Shown: positions 11,985-22,574 of the stretch, piece by piece
How positions within the stretch are numbered: position 1 is the first letter of the stretch
How the letters are laid out: each line of letters opens with the position of its first letter
From: Parus major
Lineage: Eukaryota > Chordata > Aves > Passeriformes > Paridae
Direction: 5' to 3'
NCBI RefSeq assembly: GCF_001522545.3
Contig: NC_031769.1
Span: 149,435,198-149,499,197, forward strand
Length of the DNA stretch: 64,000 nt
Notes under the pieces: generated by a model
Seen by the model: the letters and a program-made list of their open reading frames with translations, nothing else
What the model was told of the DNA's origin: nothing
Databases searched by the model: none
Program-made: the position numbers and the translations under genes

Positions 11985-12200
11985 GGGCAGGTTCAGGTTG
12001 GACTTCAGGAGGAATTTCCCCATGGAAAATGTGATCGGAGCTGCCCGGGAGGTGGTGGAGTCCCCATGCCTGAAGGTATCCAGGGAATGAGTGGATGTGG
12101 CACTCAGTGCTCTGGGCTGGTGACAAGGTGGGGATTGGTCCCAGGTCGGACTCAATGATTTTGGAGGTCTTTTCCAACCTAAATAATTCCAGGATTCTGT
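11985..12200 (+). mobile_element. CR1 fragment
   Basis: Begins with GGTTCAGGTTGGACTTCAGG, continues with GGAATTTCCCCATGGAAA, GAGGTGGTGGAGTCCCCATG and GTGGCACTCAGTGCTCTGGG, and ends GGAGGTCTTTTCCAACCTAA. The tail GGTCTTTTCCAACCT marks a CR1 subfamily different from the copies ending in CCCTTCCAACCCAAACC. Its 3' end faces the 3' end of the next copy. Confidence 0.9.
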
Positions 12201-12270
12201 ATCTCGAGGGAAAAGAACAAGACAAAAAGAAGGCCCTGCGTATTTGGAGAGAAGATCTAGGACTGTTTGA

Positions 12271-12400
12271 TCATGGAATGGTATGGGTTGGAAGGAACCT
12301 TGAATGTCATCTTATTCCAAACCCCTGCCATGGGCAAGGACACCTTCCCCTATTCCAGGCTTCTCCAAGCCCTTGAACACTTCCAGTGATGGGTGTACTC
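12271..12400 (-). mobile_element. CR1 3'-end fragment
   Basis: TCATGGAATGGTATGGGTTG, GGAAGGAACCTTGAATGTCA, CCCCTGCCATGGGCAAGGAC and CAGGCTTCTCCAAGCCCTTG identify the 3' end read in reverse. It lies tail-to-tail with the preceding plus-strand copy, with about 70 bases between. Confidence 0.88.
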
Positions 12401-14499
12401 CCAAAGGTGGAAGTGTGGCTCGTGGAAAAAAATACTTCAGCAGACCTGGAATCTTCCTACTCCAAACCCTCTCCAGAATAAACCCATTCCCACCTGGGTG
12501 GAAAGCTCTGCTCAGAAACTGCTCCCTCCTCTCCTTCCCAATTCCTCATCACGCCCTCCTGCTCTGTGCCCATCTTAAAAGTCCACACAAGCTCAACACA
12601 AACATTGCGCAGCAGGCCCAAAATCCCCTGGAAAAACTCCCTGGAACTGGGAAACCACAGCAGCAAAGGTCACCAGGTAATAGAGCCGCTGTCCTGGAGA
12701 CCTCTGTTAGATCCCAAGGAAACCAGGGAAGCCAGGGACGCGTGGTGCTCTACGCCTGTCGTGTCATATTAATGGCCGAGATCATTTAAGCTTGGATAAA
12801 ACCCACAACTTAATTTTTTTTCCCCGTTTTTTTTTTGGCGCTGGGGTTGTCGCCGCTGCCTTTTCCGTATGATGAATGGTCCTGTTGGAGGCCGCTCCGC
12901 TTGTTTGAGCACCGTGGAGTTTTCCGGCCCTCATGCAAAAGAGAGGCCCTGGCCATTTTTCACTCGGAGAGATGAGCGACACGGGAATAAATTTTCCTGC
13001 TTAAAATTTGCTGGGCCCAGGGTTTCTCGGGGAGGCAGCTTTGACAGGCTGTCACTTTGTTGGATGTTTGGTGCTCCCGGGATTCTGGGGCCTTTTATTG
13101 CTTTTTAAAAGATTCCAAGGAAACAAAAGCCTGGTGCATTATGACATTTAGCAGGGTCGATGTGTGGAGCTGACTCTATCCAGGCATCGCATCCCAATGT
13201 GCCAGGTCGTGATCCCACCTTTCCTGAGCCCAGTGTAAATCAGGGAAGAATCTGTGGCAGTGCAGGAATCCCAGGGATTGTGAAAGCTGTAAAGCAAAGG
13301 GAGGTGAGATCAGAGCAGCTCCAAAAGCACAACTCACCTCTGGCTCCTGGACAAGACTGAACATTCTGCACTTTTCCGTGAGGAGGAGATTTTTCCAGGC
13401 CTCATTAACAATGGGAACATCCAGCACAGGATGCTGGAGTTGGATGAGTTTGATCCGATGGTCTCCAAGGATCCTCCTAGTGAGCAACAACTGAGACCCC
13501 CTTCAAGGGAAATATTTTTGTTTTAAAACTGTAAATTCAGCTTCTGTTGTTTTATTTTACTTTGCCAAACACTTGGACTTTGGTTCAGTTTCCTGGGCAA
13601 AGCAGAATTCCCACTCCAGTGCATGATCAGGACACGCTGGGCAGTGGGAATGAGTCCATCTGACCCCCCTCATGCTAAGCAATGCCTTAGACAAGTCTTC
13701 TCTGTGGAATATCAGACACTTTACAGAATGAAAACATGTTCTCTTCCACCCCTGGGGCTCAGCATCCTAAAGACACCAGGACACACCACAGCAGGATGTA
13801 ATTCCCACAGATACACAGTTCCCCTCCAGAAGACTGGAACACTCCATGGAGAATCAGCAATGGAGGAGGAATGGCATGAACTCTTTTCTCAAGGTTTTTA
13901 CTGTTGTTGCAGCTCCTCTCCACATCCCCAGGGAAAAGCCTTTTCCCAATATTTAAACTAAACCTACTCTCAGCTTGAACCCACCCCCCCTTTTCCTCTC
14001 ACTCCTTGCTCTTGGGAATAGTTTGGCCCCATTTTCCCTGTAAATTCCCCTCAGGAGCTGGAAGGACAGAATTTGGTCACCCCAAAGCTTCTCTTTTCCA
14101 GGCTGAACGATCCCAATTCAGCCTGACAAAGCTGGGAAATGGGAAAGCACCAGCCCTGATTCGCAGTTCCCCTGGAGCTGTCCCCACTCTCCACAGCTGG
14201 ATGAGGTTGGGCAGGGAGCAGGATCAGCCCCAGGATGAGCAGGGAGGAGATTAAACCAAGCTCTACTCTAAGACCTGGAAAGTGGAGAGGGGACACCCCC
14301 AGCTCAGGTCAGATCCTGGGAGAGCTGTTTGGGGTTTAGGGGAGGCTGGAAACCATCAGCTGTAGGTACGGAATCGTTCCAGCCCTGTCTCAGCAGGGAT
14401 TGTCCCGGAGAGGGGGAGAAAAGGGAACAGAGGATCAATTCCTCCAGGCTGGCCCCGGAGATGGGCACTGGGGGAATGTGGGCTTATAAATTCTTCATG
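12401..14499. other. Repeat-poor unique sequence with a conserved-element-like block
   Basis: No transposon recognised. The part 12760-13150 is described separately as a candidate regulatory element. The remainder (13150-14500) shows no gene signature. Confidence 0.5.
12760..13150. promoter_or_regulatory. Candidate conserved non-coding element with a TALE-type palindrome
   Basis: This block differs in texture from its surroundings. It has few GGAAT words, many mixed-composition motifs (TCATATTAATGG, CCTCATGCAAAAG, GGAATAAATTTTCC) and the perfect inverted repeat TGACAGGCTGTCA at 13042-13054. TGACAG is the core recognised by MEIS, PREP and TGIF homeodomain proteins, and two head-to-head cores are a classic dimer arrangement. 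No transposon or tandem repeat explains the block. Calling it an enhancer is inference; comparison with other birds would decide. Confidence 0.35.
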
Positions 14500-14790
14500 G
14501 AATCCTGCAGGGACAGGGATTGGTGTCACTTTAAAAAGTAAACATCGGCAGCCTAATGAATGAGTTATATCCCAGGCGCTCCATTCCAGGAGAGGTATTT
14601 AACAGGAACTATTGGATTCTCCGCTATCTCTCTATCTGGAACCAGTGCATTATGACCATTAATGGATTTTTGAGGCTGGATTGATTTTTCATTAATTTGG
14701 TAAAAATCTTTTCCCTCTCCCATATAATTCTGTCTTAAAACGCCGGCCCTGACAGAGCGATAAGTCACTCACCTCATAATGCAAGGCTGG
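14500..14790. promoter_or_regulatory. Candidate regulatory element, copy A of a duplicated block
   Basis: The core at 14641-14700 recurs at 15644-15703. By hand alignment 55 of 60 positions match, with no gap. The shared word ACTATTGGAT lies upstream of both cores (33 and 23 bases before them). Downstream, weaker similarity (AATCTTTTCC..., then TCTGYCTT) extends for perhaps 60-80 bases. The core contains TTAATGGATTTTTGAGG, GATTGATTT and CATTAATTTGG, words typical of homeodomain and PBX sites. Further TAAT and GATAAG words follow to 14790. No transposon family was recognised in it. Confidence 0.4.
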
Positions 14791-15612
14791 CTCATAAATC
14801 CCGGGATCTGAGGGCTGTGGGGGAGCAGACGGAGCTGGGGGAAGGAGGGGGAAAGGGGGAAGCTCCGTGGGGCTGGATGGACCTGCCAGGCAGCTTCCAT
14901 TACAGGTGGAATAGGAAAGATCCATCAGCTGCAGAGTGGGGATGTGGATGTGATGCTTTTGGGGGATGATACTCATCCAAGAGCAGATTCCAGAGGCCAC
15001 CTCATCTTCCCAAGCGTTGGGTTTGTGGGGTACTCTGGGATCTGCTCGGTGACCCCTGGTGAGACTGATCCATGTGATCCCAAAACTGGCAGAGAGGTAG
15101 AAATTCATGGCATTATTTATCCCAGAGATTCCCAGCATGGATTTTGACTTTTCCCTGTGTGGTTTCACCTCTTTGCAGAAGGGTAGCCCTGATCCAAGGT
15201 TTTTTCCTTTCCAAAGTTGCATCAAATCCCTGTGGAAGGCAGCCAAGCAATGCAGAAGAGGCAGCCCAGGACCTGTTTTCCTGTTTTCCTGGGATACCCT
15301 GGGATTCTGAGATCTTGGATCCAAATTCCAAGGAGCCCCAAACTGAGGTCAGGATGGGTTTGTCTCAACCCTGGTGCATCCAGAAAGAGATTTTCCCTCT
15401 CTTGATTGACCCATGAAACAAATTCCTGAGGGATTTTCCACCCTCCAAGCAGATGTTCTGAGCAGGAAAGGAGCTCCCACAGGAAGCCAGAGTGGGAATC
15501 CAGGACATCTTGGAAAGAGGTGAAGTGGTTTCTGCACTCTTTGGAATCTTCTGCCCTCAGCATGATCCCCCACAAATTCCCATGGCTGCAGGAAAGTGGG
15601 AGAGCCCCACTC
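14791..15612. other. Unique spacer between the duplicated blocks
   Basis: No gene or repeat recognised. A purine-rich stretch (GGGGGAAGGAGGGGGAAAGG) lies near 14835-14860. Open frames across it on the minus strand have no domain. Confidence 0.45.
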
Positions 15613-15775
15613 TAATTCCCACTATTGGATTTCCTGCCACGTCACCAGTGCATTATCACCCTTAATGGATTTTTGAGGCCAGATTGATTTTCCATTAATT
15701 TGGCCCCCACGAAAAAGAGGAATCTTTTTTTTTTCCCCACCCCTTCTTCACTCTGCCTTTAGAATCACCCCCTGC
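15613..15775. promoter_or_regulatory. Candidate regulatory element, copy B of the duplicated block
   Basis: Same orientation as copy A and 1,003 bases downstream of it. Core substitutions relative to A fall at five positions (for example TTATCACCC for TTATGACCA), while TTAATGGATTTTTGAGG is unchanged. Flanks are much more diverged than the core. That pattern would be expected if the core has been constrained since duplication, but it could also come from an unrecognised ancient repeat. Confidence 0.4.
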
Positions 15776-16994
15776 ACAGCAAGGCAAGGCAATGCTTCCC
15801 ATTGGGAAGGAAAGGGTGGAAAACCCACATTCCAGAAATCTTTGGCTCTTCCAGGTGGGAAACCAAGCTTAGCATGATGAGAGGCCTCAGACACCTCCAC
15901 ACCTGCCAGGTGCTCACCTGGACAAAGCCTCATTCCCCAGCCTGACGTCCTGCTTCTGATCCAGACAGAATTCCCTCCAGATCCTATAAAACATCTGGCA
16001 GCCTCAGGAGGGTGTCCCAGATTCCACAGAGATGTCACACTGATATTTCTGCACCAAGCCCACACCAGAATCCTGTGGGGAAAAGGAGTAAGTGGTGCCT
16101 TGGGAAAGAAAAACAGAGCCAGGAGCTGTGTTCAGCATCCCAAATCCCATCCAGCATCCTCACTGCCTCCATGTCCCATGGATTCAGGGATGCTGGTCCT
16201 GTCCCACCATCTGGAGACCAAGGATAACACAGAAAAGCAGCTCCTTTTTTCTCCTAGGGCAGAGTTTTTTCTACATCCACAACATTCCTGGGAGAAAGGG
16301 CTCCCTCAATACTGGAGAAGAACTTGTGGACACAGGGAATCAATGATTTCTGGTCACATCCAGCATGGAAAACCCAGGGATCCCACTGAAACTGAGTGGA
16401 ATTTTCTGAGAGGCTGCAAACTCTGCAATTTAGGTCCCATTTTAAGGATGTCTTCCTGATTTGGGCACATTTTGGAGGACACCACAAAGCAGAAACAAGT
16501 CAGGATCATAAAAATATCAGGAAATTAAATCCAAGATCCATTTTTCTCCCTGGAAGATCTGCAAATGAACATAATTTTTTGGGGGATGCTGTATCTGGAG
16601 GTGAGCAATGTCTCCTAAGAAAATCTTCTGCCGGCTTCTGGATTATCTTCCAGTGGTTGATTAAAACCCATCCTTAATGAAGACTAACGAGGAAATAATC
16701 AATACCCACCAGGTCACCCAGGAATAGATAAGCCTCAATAAGCCCTTGGGGATCAGGGTTTTTATTAAGAGGACAATTAAGAGGGTAATGATGATTTGGG
16801 CAATTTAAAATTAATAAGTTGGGATTGCATCCCATGGAAATGGAAGCTGATGAACAGAATCACACGTGGTGTTGGGAAGGAGTTTTGGGAATGGGTTGTA
16901 ACCCCAGAGATGGGAAAGAAGGGCCAGAACTCAAAATCTTCATTAATCCCACAGCAAAAACACAACTTTGAATTTTCCACACTTTTTTTTCTTA
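15776..16994. other. Unique sequence; AT-rich island at 16640-16860
   Basis: The first part is featureless to my eye. From 16640 to 16860 the sequence becomes rich in TTGATTAA, TTAATGAAG, AATAATCAATA, ATTAAGAGG and TAATGATGATT words, similar in flavour to the duplicated block upstream. This could be a further regulatory island; I see no repeat family in it. Confidence 0.35.
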
Positions 16995-17062
16995 ATCATA
17001 GAATCCAAAGACATTTGGAAAGAACCTCTGGCAACCTCCTGTCCAAAGCTCTGCCTAAAGCA
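16995..17062 (-). mobile_element. CR1-like scrap
   Basis: ATCATAGAATCCAAAGACAT and GGAAAGAACCTCTGGCAACC resemble the reversed 3' end of an older CR1 subfamily, followed by CTCCTGTCCAAAGC. It is short and diverged, so the assignment is tentative. Confidence 0.5.
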
Positions 17063-17124
17063 CCCCAACGTTGAAGATAAACTCAGTTTTATATTTAGAA
17101 CAGAATGCTCAGGGTTGGCCTCTT

Positions 17125-17388
17125 CTCCCAGGGAATAAGGAACAGGACAAGATGGAACAGCCTCAAACCGCACCAGGCAAGGTTCAGGTTGGACATCAGG
17201 GGAATTTCTTCATGGAAAGGGTGGCCAGGCATTGGAAGGGGCTGCCCAGGGAGGTGGTGGAGTCCCCATTCCTGGAGGTGTCCAAGGAACCACTGGATGT
17301 GGCACTTCTGGTCTGGGTGACAAGTTTGTGTCACAGGTCAGACTCAACGATCTTGGAGGTCTTTTCCAACCTCAGTGATCCTGTGACC
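17125..17388 (+). mobile_element. CR1 fragment
   Basis: CTCCCAGGGAATAAGGAACA, AAGGTTCAGGTTGGACATCA, GGGCTGCCCAGGGAGGTGGT and GGAGGTGTCCAAGGAACCAC lead to the tail GGTCTTTTCCAACCTCAGTG. It is the same general subfamily as 11985-12200 and is 5'-truncated within the 3' untranslated region. Confidence 0.9.
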
Positions 17389-18295
17389 TTCCAGCTGAGA
17401 TCTGGATGCCTCCAGAGATGAAGATCCCACACCTTCTCCAAGTCCCTGGTGTTACACCTGATAACCTTCATGAGCAAATGCTTCTGGTGTACGGAGGGAA
17501 TTCCACGTGGAATTGAATCCTGGGTTTTTGGGAGTGGTGTCTCTCCTGGATTTCATGGAATGACCTCCACTCCCAAATGTCCTTCTTGGACAGAGATGAA
17601 GCAGGGACTCTGCATTCAGAGCTGGAAAATATCCATGGATCTGTGCAGGTAGAGGGGGATACAACACTTGCATGGAATGTTGCCACATCTGGGAAGAGAC
17701 CTGGACAGGGAGAATGGGACAAGCGGAGAAGCTCCTTTTTAGTAGCTCTGTTTTGATTTGCTGTCATGGATGATATCCCTGTTTTTTGGGCACTCTTGTC
17801 TGCTCTGAACGAAGCTGGATGGATCACAAGACCATTCTTGTGGGGGCTTCCTGCTGCATGAATCCTCTGCCAGTGCAGCTTTCCGTGATTTCTATTTCCA
17901 TAGAGAAGTCAATTGCTGACTCTCATCAAAGCCTGATCATGATGATGGATAAAACACACAAATCCCAAACAAGCTGAGCATCCCTGTGGAACATTCCCCG
18001 GTGAGAGGCCATCAAAGGAGGCATCAGTGACAAGTTTGTGTCACCTCAGGATGGCAAAGCACCTTCCTGTCTCCCTTTCCTCTTCCCAGACAGCTCATTA
18101 GAGTTGGAAGCCCTGAGGAGGGATCGGTCCTGGGGTTGGGAAGCTCCATCAGCCCTCTGAGCCTGGCTTTGATCAGCAGAAACCAAAGGTGTGACTGTGG
18201 AAAGGCTGTTCTCCAGTTGGGTTTTGGTTATGTGGGAAAAACAGCCTGGAAAAAAAAAACTAGAAAAGAGGGTGGAATAGTCACTAAAGGGTCAT
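17389..18295. other. Unique sequence
   Basis: No gene recognised. It holds the second copy of an 18-base quasi-palindrome (18027-18044), identical to part of the preceding CR1 copy. Confidence 0.45.
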
Positions 18296-18726
18296 GGAGA
18301 GGGCTGGAAAACCTCTGCACTGGAGCCAGGCTGGGAGAGCTGGGAGTGTCCAAACTGGAGCAGAGAAGGCTCTGGGAAGACCTCAGAGCCCCTTCCAGTG
18401 CCTGAAGGGGCTCCAGAAGAGCTGGAGAGGGACTTGGGACAAGGGATGGAGGGACAGGACACAGGGAATGGCTTCCCACTGCCAGAGGGCAGGGATAGAT
18501 GGGATATTGGGAAGGAATTTTTCCCTCGGAGGGTGGTGATGCCCTGAGAAGTTTTGGCTGAGAACCAGGTTTCCCAGAGAAGATGTGGCTTCCCCTGGAT
18601 CCCTGGAAGTGTCCAAGGACAGGCTGGACAGGACTGGGATCAACCTGGGGCAATAGGCGGTGTCCCTGCCCTTGGCACTGGGTGCTCCTGCAGGTCCCTC
18701 CCAACCCAAACCATTCCATGAGTCCA
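18296..18726 (+). mobile_element. CR1 copy, sister of 9680-10193
   Basis: Includes GGAGCCAGGCTGGGAGAGCT, GTGCCTGAAGGGGCTCCAGA and, at 18444-18519, a 76-base stretch identical to the copy near 9.9 kb. The tail reads GGTCCCTCCCAACCCAAACC then ATTCCATGAGTCCATGG. A short private insertion, GAAGTTTTGGCTGAGAACC, interrupts the usual GGCCCTGGCACAGGTT region. Confidence 0.92.
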
Positions 18727-20820
18727 TGGAGTAATTCCTTCTCCTCAGGGTAGGAGTAGCAAAATCCATGTTGCTCTTCCAAGGTTTCGTCTGACCTGGT
18801 CCCGAACTCTCCCAGTGTCTGGAGATCCTTCTCCTTCCCAGACATTCCTTCACTCATTCCATTTGGGAACATTTACCTAATGTCCAACCCAAATCTTTCC
18901 CGCTGTGTCAGCTTCTAAACCTCCCCACCAGGGACAGAGACACCAAACCCTTCCCTCCCTCTGGCTGCTTTGTTTATTGGAGGCTGGATTTCTTCTCTCA
19001 GCCAGAAACAACCCGAATTCCTGCAGGATTTCCCTGTAGTTCCTGCCCCGTTGCTCCCTGATTCCAGCTGCTTGTCTTGGAATCTGTCCCCTTTGCCACA
19101 AACTCCATTCTCCACCAACATTTCTGCTCCCTGTACTTTTCTCATCCCCAGAACTCCATCCAAATTCCATCCATCCAACAGCATACCCTGATTAGTGGCT
19201 TCCCCTGGAATATGACACAGATCTGTTGGATCTTGGACTCCTGCTGGAAGAGAAAACTCCTTTTCTTCTACCCTGCTGTCCACAGATGGATTCCAACCCA
19301 GCCGCGTGAAAAACAGGGAAAACAAAAGCTTGGGAGAGGGAGGAGGTGTTTGTCTCACTTGCTGACTTCCCTGCAGCCGGGAAACCCACCCCATTTCTTG
19401 GAGCTGAAGTCACTGGAATTCAAGCACGGAAGAAGAAAGCCAAGAGCTGATCCTTTGGGAAATGAACATTTCTTGAACAACAACAAAAAAAACCCCAAAA
19501 CTAAACCACATTTGGGAAAGCAGCTGTGATCTGAGTCATCTCCTCATTCCATTTGTGGAGTGAGTGATGCAAATGCTGCTCCAGAACAAATGGAAATCGA
19601 TAAAAATGTCAGGTCTTATCTCGGAGAGAGATGGGAGAAATTCCTTCCAAAACCACTCTGTGTCCTTCTTTACACCTGCCCACCTCAGCTGGGCTCTGGA
19701 ATCAGCAGCGTTTGCATTGTGAGCCACAGGAGCTCTGCTGCATGCAATGTCAGGAGTTATCCTGACTCCCAAGCCAAACCTTTAGAGATCCTAAGCCTCG
19801 CTAGGCTGGATTTTTTTTGGATATGGGGACAAGGACTACATCCAGACCACCTTTCCAGCTGTTCCAACTGGATTTTGGTTGGAGAGCAAATTAAGCGTTT
19901 TTAACTCTCAGCAATTAACCTGTTAATTTTCATTTTGTCTCCCTGCTGTTCCTAAGTCCCAGCTCTTTATTCCCAGGAGGCAATGGAATACAGCCCTAAA
20001 AGCCTGACCAGCCTTGCCATGACTTTCCAAGTCTTTTCATCCAACTATTTGGAGTAAAATCCCGGTAGCCAGATGGAAACAAATATGAAACCTCTCTCCA
20101 TGCCAAGCTGGGATCAGCAAAACCGCTCCTATCCCTGCTTCAGTCATTAATACTCAACTGCGGACTCTGGGGCAAGAAAAAATAATCATAAAATTAAACT
20201 GTTATTCAATGAGAATGCATTCCCTCTCTCCAGAAACGTCTGGAAGCTCGGGCTTTCCACATCCAGTGGTGGGATTATAACTCACAGCTCTCCTGGCAGC
20301 TGGAGCTGTAGCTCCCCATTCATTTTATGGCTGCGAGCATTAACATTTCTGCAGAACATCAGGGTAATTTTCTGCAAAGAATGATCATTTTTTTAGTGAC
20401 TTGCAACGATTAATTATCTGCCTTGTAACAATTTCCCGGGATGAGTGATCATCAGGGAGAAGCCCCTGGGCACTCAGGGAAGCTCTGAGTGTAATGGCTC
20501 AAGTGGCAAGAGGTGAAGGAAGAATATTCGGCAGTTTGGGTGAGAGGCTGCTCTGGAATTGGGGTTGTGATGTAATTGAAAAACCACCAGGTCACCCTTA
20601 AATGTCCTTGGAAAACCATCCAGGTCACACCTAAACAAGTGCACGGTCAGGAGTCTTCTTGGAGGTGTCAGCCAGGATCTAAGGAGATCCAAGATCTTCT
20701 CCCCACTTGGGAGCAGCTTCCCAGGATGATTTGCAAAATGATTTTGTTTAGTTTTAGTTGGTGCCAGGCACCTGAGGGAAAAGCTGGATGGAGGCTTTTC
20801 CGTCCTGTTTTGGATGCAAC
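18727..20820. other. Unique sequence with a candidate regulatory island at the right
   Basis: No gene recognised between 18727 and 19890. From 19890 to 20470 the sequence changes character and is annotated separately. The remaining part to 20820 overlaps the start of a 263-codon open frame that I reject as coding because it runs straight into the next CR1. Confidence 0.45.
19890..20470. promoter_or_regulatory. Candidate conserved non-coding block, homeodomain-rich
   Basis: The block contains CAATTAACCTGTTAATTTTC, GTCATTAATACTC, AATAATCATAAAATTAAACTG, ATGATCATTTTTTTAGTGAC and CGATTAATTATCTG. That is a high density of TAAT cores without simple-sequence structure or transposon identity. The texture is typical of deeply conserved vertebrate elements, but I could not check conservation. 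Confidence 0.3.
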
Positions 20821-21125
20821 TCACAGAATCCTGTACTGGTTTGGGTTGGAATGGATCTTAAAGATCATCCTGTTCCACAGGCAGGGACACCTTCCACTAT
20901 CCCAGGTTGCTCCAAGCCTCATCCAACCTGGTCTGGGACACTTCCAGGGATGGGACAGCCACAGGGCAACCTGTGCCAGGGCCTCACCACCCTCACATGG
21001 AAGAACTTCTTCCCAATATCCCATCTATCCCTTCCCTCCGGCAGTGGGAATTTTCCTGTCACTCCAGGCCTTAGTAAATAGTCTCTCCCCATCTTTCCTA
21101 TTGGATCCCTTCAGAAACCCCTCAG
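20821..21125 (-). mobile_element. CR1 3'-end fragment, about 0.3 kb
   Basis: From the 3' end: TCACAGAATCCTGTACTGG, TTTGGGTTGGAATGGATCTT, ACTATCCCAGGTTGCTCCAA, ACAGCCACAGGGCAACCTG (the usual ACTTCTCTG is missing), TTCTTCCCAATATCCCATCT, then TTGGATCCCTTCAG. There is a small internal deletion in the ACAACTTCTCTGGGCAAC region. Confidence 0.9.
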
Positions 21126-21853
21126 ACATTTCATGGCATTCACATCATTCCCTAAGAAAGGCCAGACCAGCTTGGCCTGGGAGCTCATCTCCCACCAGGA
21201 TCTCTAAAACACAAGATGATCTTAATGCAAACTCCCCAAAATACCATCCCTGTTTTCCAAACTGTCCAGTTTGCAACTCTGGAGCCAGAGGCAGTCTCGT
21301 ATTTCAAAGCCCTTCACAGATTTTTCCCAGCTTCATCCATCCAGTTTTTCTTTTCCCTGTTTTTTAACCCTTGTGAAGCACCTAAATCCAACATTAACTG
21401 AGTGTTTCCTGAAGCTCCACCTCATTTTTCTGTTCTTTTCTGACCTTTCTCTCTCCCAGTTTCCACTCCCTTCACTGGAAGACTCCATGGGCAGTTCTGC
21501 CTTGAAGGAGGGGTTAATCTTGAGCTTTCCAGACTAGAGACAAAATTTTCTTGTGGTTTTCCTCTTCCACGTTTCTGCTGGCTCAACCCAAACACCCGCA
21601 CCCCATCCATGCCACGAACAGGGAACATCTCCCGGTTTGGCACCACAAAACCTCAGCATCACCCACCAGCAGTGCTCAGCAGTGACACCAGGAGTCCCTT
21701 CCTGCCAGAAGGTTATCCCAGCTCTGCAAAGCTCTCCTTTCAAACTCCACGTGGGATTCACGTCCCCTAAGTGCCTCCAAAAAAAGGGGAGTGTCCATCC
21801 ATGCCATTGTCAAGTCCTTGGGGCTGAGGGCATCATTCATCTGAGTGGGACAG

Positions 21854-21893
21854 ATGTTCTTTGAGATGACAAAATGTTCTTTGGGATGACAAA
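21854..21893. repeat. Tandem duplication, 2 x 20 bases
   Basis: The unit ATGTTCTTTGAGATGACAAA is followed directly by ATGTTCTTTGGGATGACAAA, differing at one base. The perfect register implies replication slippage or a short tandem duplication. Confidence 0.9.
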
Positions 21894-22215
21894 ATCTCCA
21901 CGGAATCGCTGCCCTTTGACTGCTGAGTGCTCCCAGAGTGAGGTCACACATCCATGGCTCCACGAGGATGTGCATTAACCCCATTCTCTGCCCTCTCTGG
22001 GTGGGAATAAGCACTCACACCCCACATGGGCTGATCCCATGGGAAAAGCGGCCTTCCATGATTTCGAGCCCCCAAAAAGGAGAGAGCAGGGACTCCCAGG
22101 ATGGCTGGCGGGGGGAGCTGGAGCCCAGCCCCACTTGCAGCCTCAATCTGCTGAAGGCAGCACATTCCTGCAGCCTAAGCAAGTTTCCCAATAAAACCCT
22201 CTCCTAATCGAGGCA

Positions 22216-22245
22216 AGAGAGAGAGAGAGGGAGAGAGGGAGAGAG
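22216..22245. repeat. GA-rich microsatellite
   Basis: A run of GA and GGGA units (AGAGAGAGAGAGGGAGAGAG). It is short and interrupted. Confidence 0.85.
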
Positions 22246-22349
22246 CAACTGGGCCACGCTGTCCGTGTGGAATAAGCACTGGAGATTTAAGTGGGAGAGA
22301 ATTACCTTAAATATGTATCTAAAGAAGGAGAGAATCTCTAGGTAAGCTT

Positions 22350-22374
22350 AAAAAAAAAAAATAAAAAAAAAAAA
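22350..22374. repeat. Adenine tract
   Basis: Two adenine runs separated by a single T. There is no upstream retroposed sequence that would make it a poly(A) tail. Confidence 0.85.
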
Positions 22375-22574
22375 TATTAAAAAGCACCACGGAAGAGGAG
22401 TAGAACCAATTTCCCAATTCCAATCTCCCGCACGCCAGGATTCAGCTCCTCAGATGTTTCCTGCTCTGCGAAATTGGTTGGGCTGGTGCTGATTTGGGCT
22501 CATTGTGGTGCATTTATGAGGGGCTGTCACACGCCTGGGACACGGTGATGGATTGACCGGGCTCCCCAGAGCTC

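Noticed and set aside
20576..21367. 263-codon open frame, the longest in the window
   Set aside because: More than a third of it lies in the reversed CR1 copy at 20821-21125, and the rest has no domain or splice context. CR1 tails are stop-poor in this frame.
22350..22374. Poly(A) tail of a processed pseudogene or SINE
   Set aside because: The sequence before it matches no transcript or SINE that I recognise, and no target-site duplication is visible.
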